Below, piece after piece: positions 58,635-64,000 of a stretch of DNA of 64,000 nucleotides. The stretch's first letter is position 1. Each line of letters starts with the position of its first letter. Origin of the DNA: Zasmidium citrigriseum (Eukaryota; Ascomycota; Dothideomycetes; Mycosphaerellales; Mycosphaerellaceae); the NCBI GenBank assembly GCA_002786025.1, contig NHNW01000022.1, positions 1 through 64,000 of the forward strand, given 5' to 3'. Both the position numbers and the translations under genes were made by a program. The notes under the pieces are model-generated. The model had not been told where the DNA came from and ran no database searches. It was given only the letters and a program-made list of their open reading frames with translations.

Positions 58635-61600
58635 TCATACACTAACGCCACCAATCCCACCATTGATTTGAATATCCAGATCAGAAAGGAAGCCAAAATT
58701 CGGATCCGTCGCCTGCCCGAGATACGACCACTCGGCATACGTCTGTGGGATGGGACCATATGCGTAGTCTGCCCAAGTCTCGCCCGGTCCGTCGCGCTCG
58801 CGGTCTTCGTCGGGGACGCCTTTGAGACGGATGTCGTGGACGGATTCCGGGCAGGTGAGGATTGTTGGGTCGAGGCCGGCCATTTCCCAGGCTCTGCAGA
58901 GAGGTCAGTGATATCGTGGCGAGAAGAAAAACTAAACATTGTCCTCACCTGTCACGCGCTCTGCGAAGGAATCTCCACGCCTGAGCACCACCGCTATGCA
59001 AAGGCCTCGGATCTGGATTTCCGTCTTCATGAGACGTGATCCCGCAATCGTCGGAGCCAATGCACTTGTAGATCGCCAGATCAACAAGTCTCCTGGTTTC
59101 AACCGCTTCAGGATCATCAGGATGATCTTCGAGATCCGATATTAAAGCCATAATACTGTGCAGCGGCTGATGTTGACCAGGCCAGCACCAATGCCACGGC
59201 TGGAAATCTCGCCGCTCTGCCAACCTCAAGAAGCGGTGCACGTACTCTCTACAGTAAACGATTACACTAAGCCATCTCGTTAGCACGTCAGCGGGATTGG
59301 ATAGCAGGGGTAAAATGGCTCACTTGGGCTCCTTCTTGCGAAGCGCTGGGAGGAGATTATGTCTTCTCATCGGACCGTACATGACGGAGTACGGTTTCGC
59401 AGCCCACAGAGCGAACAACATCTTTGCGAATCCTGCAAGCGCGGCATTGGACTCCGTGTGCCGGATGGCGTCGATATCACTCCCATCGAAATGCTGCGGA
59501 GTCTGTTGATGCAACTTCTCGATTGAATTGATCTGTTCTCTCCGGTTCTCCATATCCAGCTTGACCTCATGAGTAATCTCCAGAATGCGATCGAGGTCTT
59601 TCTCCGAAAGCAGGCTGCTGTGAAGTAGGTGGAGAATTTCGTTACCTCTCTTGTAGAAAGCGAAGCGGCCGCCGATGAAGATTCCCAGGATGGACTTGTT
59701 TGCATTGCCGTGCGATTCGAAGTCCTCTCGTATCGCTGCTGCGCTCAATTCGCTGACGGGCTGGACGTTGTATAGTCGGCAGTCGAGTATCGGTGGGAGG
59801 CCAGATGCGAAAGCTACCTGGGCGTCGATGGCTACGATCGACCACCATACTTGTCGTCGAATGTGTACATCTACAGGTGAGAAATGGCCAAAGGTCGTCG
59901 GTTCCTTGTGGAGGCCTATCCAACGATCGTCAGCATTCAGAATCATCGAACCTGATCTCGATCTCCTCACCAAGCATCTGAGCCACCCTCGCAGCAACCC
60001 CAATAAAAGAGCAACAAGTCAAAGGCTGCTCCTCCCTCAACCACGTCGAATCAACCACAATAAAAGCCGACAAGCTCTGCAACGAAGGACTCTGCGGAAA
60101 CTCCGACAACCGAATCGCCCTCACCGCCCGTCGATACAATCTCGACGTCAGCATTTCTCGACTCACATCCCCGAAGACTGTTGACAGTCGGTATCTCGGA
60201 CAGACCACCGATCCGGCGAACAGAACTGCGCTCAGGAGGGATAGAAAGTGCACGCTGAGGATATAATTCGGATCTCGTGTGTCTAGCCTGTCGAGAAAAT
60301 ACCTGGTTAGTTAGACTAGAGTGGAGTTCTTGTGCTGAGTACCTACCAGTGCTGGAATTTGCGGACTTGTACGAGGAAAGAAGGACCGTGGAAGAGGGAT
60401 CGTTTTGCGTGGAAACCGCCCATGTAGCTCCATATCAGGACTTCGCTCTGCTCGCGGCTCGGAAGGCCTTGTAGGATCTCATCGATGGAAGGGGCTTGTG
60501 AGGTGAGGAGGGTGTTATCTTGGGGCGTCCAGGCGGGGATGTTGGGGAAGAGGTCGCCGTATAGTTCCCGCTCGCCTTGAGGCGATTCGTCCGGTGAGTT
60601 CTCTGTTGATGACCGGCAGGACCATTGCGGCGATGTGAGAGGTGGGGAGGTGGGAAAGGTCTGGCCTATGGGTCCGCGGAGGACTTCTCGGGAGTAGCCT
60701 CGTTGGTCTCTGAGGAGATCATTGATGGCAGCGACCTGGGTGATGTTAGTGAGTTGTCCCAGCCCACCGTCTATATTCCTCACCTCTTGACTGATCAACG
60801 CAAAATGGGCACTCGAAATATAATGCCCCTTCGTATGGGGCCCCACATATAAATGGCCAGTATCCCTGCTGGGCGTGGTCGTTTCTCTCTCGATCTTCTC
60901 CGTCGTGGGAGGAGGTTTTGCAGAGTTCTTGGACTCTGGTACACCTACACCCATGTCAACAATTCGAACGCATTCTGAGCTGATGTATGACAAGACAGAC
61001 TGGTAGGAGGAGCAGATTGAAGGGGCTGGTTCACTTGAGCCGCCGCTCGCGTGAGGTCGTACAACCGGCTTGCTCTCGACGCCAGTGAAGGCGATTCATC
61101 TATCCGACACTCAGTACCGGATCGTATTTTTCGGACATCTCTCGTTGGAGGAGTCTCTACCTATCAGTGTGATCGTTGGCTCGGGTGAGCGGCCGGCAGC
61201 GTAAGAGCAATTGAGTCCAGCACGCGCACACCGACCACAGATCGGCTTCGCCTACGGCAGGTATTAGCATTCAGCAGCCCTTCTTCATCATTACAGAAGA
61301 AGTCATTGGTATGGACGTGCCTTATCGCCTATGCAAGTAAAGGGCAGGAAGTCAGTATATATGTCTCAGACATGCATTGCTATGCCTTCCGCCCTTTAAA
61401 CTTACACCCGACCTTCTTTCGACCTATAAAGAGAAGGCCCCTAGGTCAGCAAGTGTCTTGGACACGATAGCATGGCTTCTGCCCTTCGCTCTCTTACCAC
61501 AGCTGTGAAGGGTAGAAGGTCAGCATATGTCTCAGACATTTGAAGGGATGGCTTCTGCCGTTGACTTTACGTACGGGACACACGACCGAGGGGCTCGGGG

Positions 61601-61642
61601 CCGTGAGGACTTGGTGACCTTGGAGTTGGTATTCGACGACAT
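58635..61642 (-). CDS. Zn(II)2Cys6 fungal transcription factor (first)
   Basis: Start 61,642. Zinc-cluster exons: 61,642-61,575, 61,502-61,498 (5 nt), 61,423-61,406, 61,328-61,321 (8 nt) and 61,251-61,161. Together they read CVPC-GRKKVG-C-DKAKPI-C-GR-C-ARAGLN-C (Cys21, 24, 31, 38, 41, 48), the exact CX2CX6CX6CX2CX6C pattern. Three of the four introns are GT-AG introner-like elements; the fourth (61,252-61,320) is GC-AG. The linker at about 61,160-60,950 is unresolved: two frames are open and at least one further intron is needed. Downstream exons in phase: ...-60,784, 60,735-60,347, 60,302-59,971, 59,915-59,324, 59,275-58,949 and 58,893-58,635, giving the fungal-specific regulatory domain (HIRRQVWWSIVAIDAQ near 59,860). 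About 700 residues. Regulated genes unknown; the hydrolase downstream is a candidate only by position. Confidence 0.8.
61329..61405 (-). mobile_element. Introner-like intron a (77 nt)
   Basis: GTAAGT donor, core GGCGGAAGGCAT, stem ATGTC-TGA-GACAT, branch ACTGAC, acceptor TAG. It splits the Cys31 codon of the zinc cluster. It shares core, stem and branch with the other three copies. Confidence 0.65.
61424..61497 (-). mobile_element. Introner-like intron b (74 nt)
   Basis: GTAAGA donor, GGGCAGAAGCCAT, stem TGTC-CAA-GACA, TTGCTGACCT branch region, acceptor TAG. It splits the Gly25 codon. The loop differs from copy a while the stem is kept. Confidence 0.65.
61503..61574 (-). mobile_element. Introner-like intron c (72 nt)
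   Basis: GTACGT donor, CGGCAGAAGCCAT, stem ATGTC-TGA-GACAT, ATGCTGACCTTC branch region, acceptor CAG. It splits the Pro23 codon and is separated from copy b by a 5-nt exon. Confidence 0.65.
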
Positions 61643-61941
61643 GTGAAGACTACGAACAGTCTATAGAGAAGTAATAAACATCCACCGCTATTCTGAAAGC
61701 GTCATGATGCGGTCGGAGCGAAGCAGCCGCGAATCGTTCTAGAAAGATGAAAGGAAGAATCAAGATCAGGATGGCAAAACAACCCGCCACTCAAGTATCC
61801 GGAACCGGGAGTTATGAATTACCTTGTGAGGGAGGTGAGGGTGGAGAAAGAGGGCGAAGGGGGATGGAACGATGCGAAAGAACTTCTCTCGAATTCCGAA
61901 TGCAGGACATACACAAACTCTCCGGGGTGAGGGAGGGGGTA
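61643..61941. other. Spacer between the two regulators
   Basis: 299 bp holding the first regulator's promoter and the second one's 3' UTR. Purine-rich GGAGGTGAGGGTGGAGAAAG tract at about 61,832-61,851. Nothing else seen. Confidence 0.5.
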
Positions 61942-63176
61942 TCAATTCAGGGGTCCTCCATGCCATTTCCCATGCAAGTGTTGCGCGTGAGAGTCATGCG
62001 GTGCCGCGATTTCTCCACGTTGCTCGATTGACTCCCAATCCATTCCCCCGTTTGAATCGTGCGCGCTTGGAAGATTAGTTGCGCTGCTACCATAGAAACC
62101 GACTCCGAGACCTGTTTCGCCGTTCCAAGCCCAATGCGGGCTGTGCACGTTTCCACCATCATGTCGCTGCTGCTGCTGCCCGGTTTCGAGTGGAAAGCCT
62201 GGAGAAGGGCTCTCACCGCTCGGCCGCCTGCTGTGCTGTAGCGCGTGCTGCTCCAAGGGACTTAGCGGATGGCCTCCGTCAGGATGCCAGGGCTCTTGAG
62301 CCACGAATCCACTTGATAAGCCAGCGCCAGGGGATGTCGCATGATCTGATGAGGGGAGCGTGTGCGTGTGGTTCACGACGACTTTCGGTTGCGCGGGTCT
62401 GGCAAACTCGAAGGCCGGCCCGTACGCCACAGGTGGAAAGCTTGCTGGTGCTGTGGTAGGGATGTTGGGAGCGTTGATGTCTGGCCTTGGAGAATGAAAG
62501 CTGGAACTGAGCACCGATGTAGGCGATGCGGGACCCGGATCGAACGGGCTGTGAACATGGCTTGGTGGACGCCGATTGTACTCGGCGAAGACATTCTCGC
62601 TCATGTGCATGATATTGCCATTGTGGAGGCCGCTCGCGTTGCGATGATGGCCATGGTTGTAGATGGGGTGATGTTGTCGCGGATCGAGCCTCAGACTCCG
62701 GAGTGCGCTGAGAAGATCTTGTGCTTGAAGCTTGTCGGGGAGTGGTGGAACGGTCTTGATGTGCGAGTCTTTCAAGAGTCGGTACATTACTAGCAGCCCG
62801 GCCGAGAGCTGCTCTTGTTGCTCCTCCAGGTATTCAACATATTCTCTGGGATATGGTACAGTGTAGTGCCAATCGCTGGAAGAGTGTTAGCATGGTGAGA
62901 CGACGCTGTATTCGAGAATGCTCACCTGAAGTAACAGGCACTGTGGCTCTCTTTACATCGTTGACACGGATTGCCTCCATCACACGTCCGCTTCTTCGCA
63001 CGACATCTAACGCAAGCCTACACCGAAGGTCAGCAAATGTCTCGAACACATCAAGATGGCTTCAGGCCCTCGCTTCTTACCTTCTCCGCTCTCCCACGCA
63101 ACGTCTTGCGCACCTTGTCCGATTGCCCTTCGTGTTCAGCCATCTCCCGTCTGGGCGCATTTGCGGTCGACGACAT
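61942..63176 (-). CDS. Zn(II)2Cys6 transcription factor (second)
   Basis: Exons 63,176-63,081, 63,017-62,926 and 62,875-61,942 with introns of 63 and 50 nt, all in phase; product 373 aa. Zinc cluster ACVRCRAKKRTCDGGNPCQR then CKESHSAC: Cys34, 37, 44, 50, 53 and 60, pattern CX2CX6CX5CX2CX6C. After it comes WHYTVPYPREYVEYLEEQQE, a coiled-coil dimerisation helix, then a long His/Pro/Ser-rich low-complexity region without the large regulatory domain. The short length is usual for this subgroup. The first intron is an introner-like copy. It is on the same strand as the first regulator, 299 bp upstream of it; the two proteins differ outside the cluster, so a recent duplication is not evident. Targets unknown. 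Confidence 0.85.
63018..63080 (-). mobile_element. Introner-like intron d (63 nt)
   Basis: GTAAGA donor, GGGCCTGAAGCCAT, stem TGTT-CGA-GACA (one G-T wobble), TTTGCTGACCTTC branch region, acceptor TAG. It lies just before the zinc cluster of the second regulator, in phase 0. Confidence 0.65.
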
Positions 63177-64000
63177 CTGTTGTTGGCTTGCTCGTTCGCA
63201 AGAACGTCGTTTGTAACGAAGGATCAGTAAAATCAAAGAAGCCAGTAATGAATGGCCGACACCATCCGCTATCGTCGGGCAAGCCATCATGCCATACATG
63301 CCGCCTGTCGCTTATTTCAACGAAGTTTCCCATCTCGCGGGCGTGTCGCATTCAGAGGTTGGCGTTGAGGGTATTTGAGCGAAGACACGTCGGGGCCGAC
63401 CAATGTCTTGAACTCGACCCCGAGACGTCAAATCAGCTCAGTCCGATTCTCCCATACGTCGGACTGCCCTTTAGATCAAGGTTTCCGTCGGGTAAGCTTG
63501 CAGGCAGAAGGCCCCTGGTCTTGTACCCTTTCGAGGTGCAAGACGAGGCGAGATCTATCGCATTCACGCAAGATCACGGCTGGAATGACCCATATTTGAT
63601 CTAGCACGCGCTCGCACGTGTTGCCCTGCGTCGGACCCGTGTCCATCAACCCTGCCACCCCTCGTGCCCCAACTGCGATTGGTGGACGAAAAGCACACGG
63701 AGAGTTCGGGGTACTCGGACATTGTTTCGACCAGTGATGATGGACGCTTGGTCTCGCTCGCGAGTGTTGAGCCGGACGGAAGAAGGTTCAATAATTGGAC
63801 ATTGCATATCTGCCCGGTGCTGCGTTCCCAAGTCCATCTCATTCAGATCGGCCGAGATCCAGAGGCAGAGTCGTCGAAGTTCGTTATCGCGGCTTCGAGC
63901 CCGACATGTTCTATGCGGTCCGTAGTTCGCCGTGGCTGTTGCACGGCAAAGCACTTGGCACACTTCCCTCTTCATTGCTGGCCTCACTCTGGACTCGACG
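63177..64000. other. Right edge, promoter of the second regulator
   Basis: 824 bp. Overlapping open frames on both strands; a plus-strand reading from about 63,660 to 63,900 (LVDEKHTESSGYSDIVSTSD onward) looks protein-like but has no start, no splice support and no recognised family. It could be the first or an internal exon of a gene continuing beyond the window. Confidence 0.3.

Noticed and set aside
60949..61083. Short GTGAAC...CCAG segment (35 nt) as the missing linker intron of the first regulator
   Set aside because: It would restore frame but is shorter than any other intron here and has no clear branch point.

Overview
The window comes from a filamentous ascomycete. Short spliceosomal introns (mostly 44-60 nt, with CTRAY branch points), fungal gene families and a repeat block carrying the fingerprint of repeat-induced point mutation (RIP) all point that way. 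A Dothideomycete (Mycosphaerellales/Capnodiales type) is my best guess, from the compact genes and the introner-like introns; this is inference.

Left part, 1 to about 37,495: no intact gene. CpA and its complement TpG are almost absent (by eye 2 CpA and 3 TpG in the first 600 bases) while CpG stays common. This is RIP driven almost to exhaustion of its CpA target. Several former reading frames can still be followed because nearly all their stops are TAA or TAG at sites where RIP could have made them from CAA, CAG or TGG. I recognise a Ty3/gypsy gag-protease (minus strand, left edge), a Ulp1/C48-type cysteine protease whose catalytic His-Trp and Cys codons look RIP-mutated, and, less surely, a fungal protein with a nucleotidyltransferase-like SGSxAL/DxDFY motif. 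Other long relics are unidentified. Tandem arrays (12 bp, 18 bp, about 80 bp, 150 bp) and a 164-bp repeat carrying a long hairpin are scattered through the block.

Right part, 37,496 to 64,000: gene-dense, ordinary base composition, 13 gene models with exons worked out from splice signals and phase. In order: a CDK-like kinase (-) divergent from proteasome subunit PRE2 (+); an NADP-dependent oxidoreductase (+); a GPR1/FUN34/YaaH acetate/ammonium transporter (-) divergent from RUB1/NEDD8 (+); MCM4 (-) divergent from tubulin cofactor A (+), with an MCB box between them; Elongin A (-) divergent from THO7 (+); a cyanamide-hydratase-like HD-domain protein (+); LSM12 (-); a secreted beta-lactamase-fold serine hydrolase (-); and two neighbouring Zn(II)2Cys6 regulators (-).

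Most of these genes are housekeeping (replication, proteolysis, neddylation, transcription elongation, mRNP assembly, tubulin folding) and do not form one pathway. The last 8 kb (hydrolase plus two regulators) looks more accessory.

The most unusual signal is in the two regulators. Four related introns share a core and a small stem, three of them packed inside one zinc-cluster coding region and leaving exons of 5, 18 and 8 nt. They look like introner-like elements.
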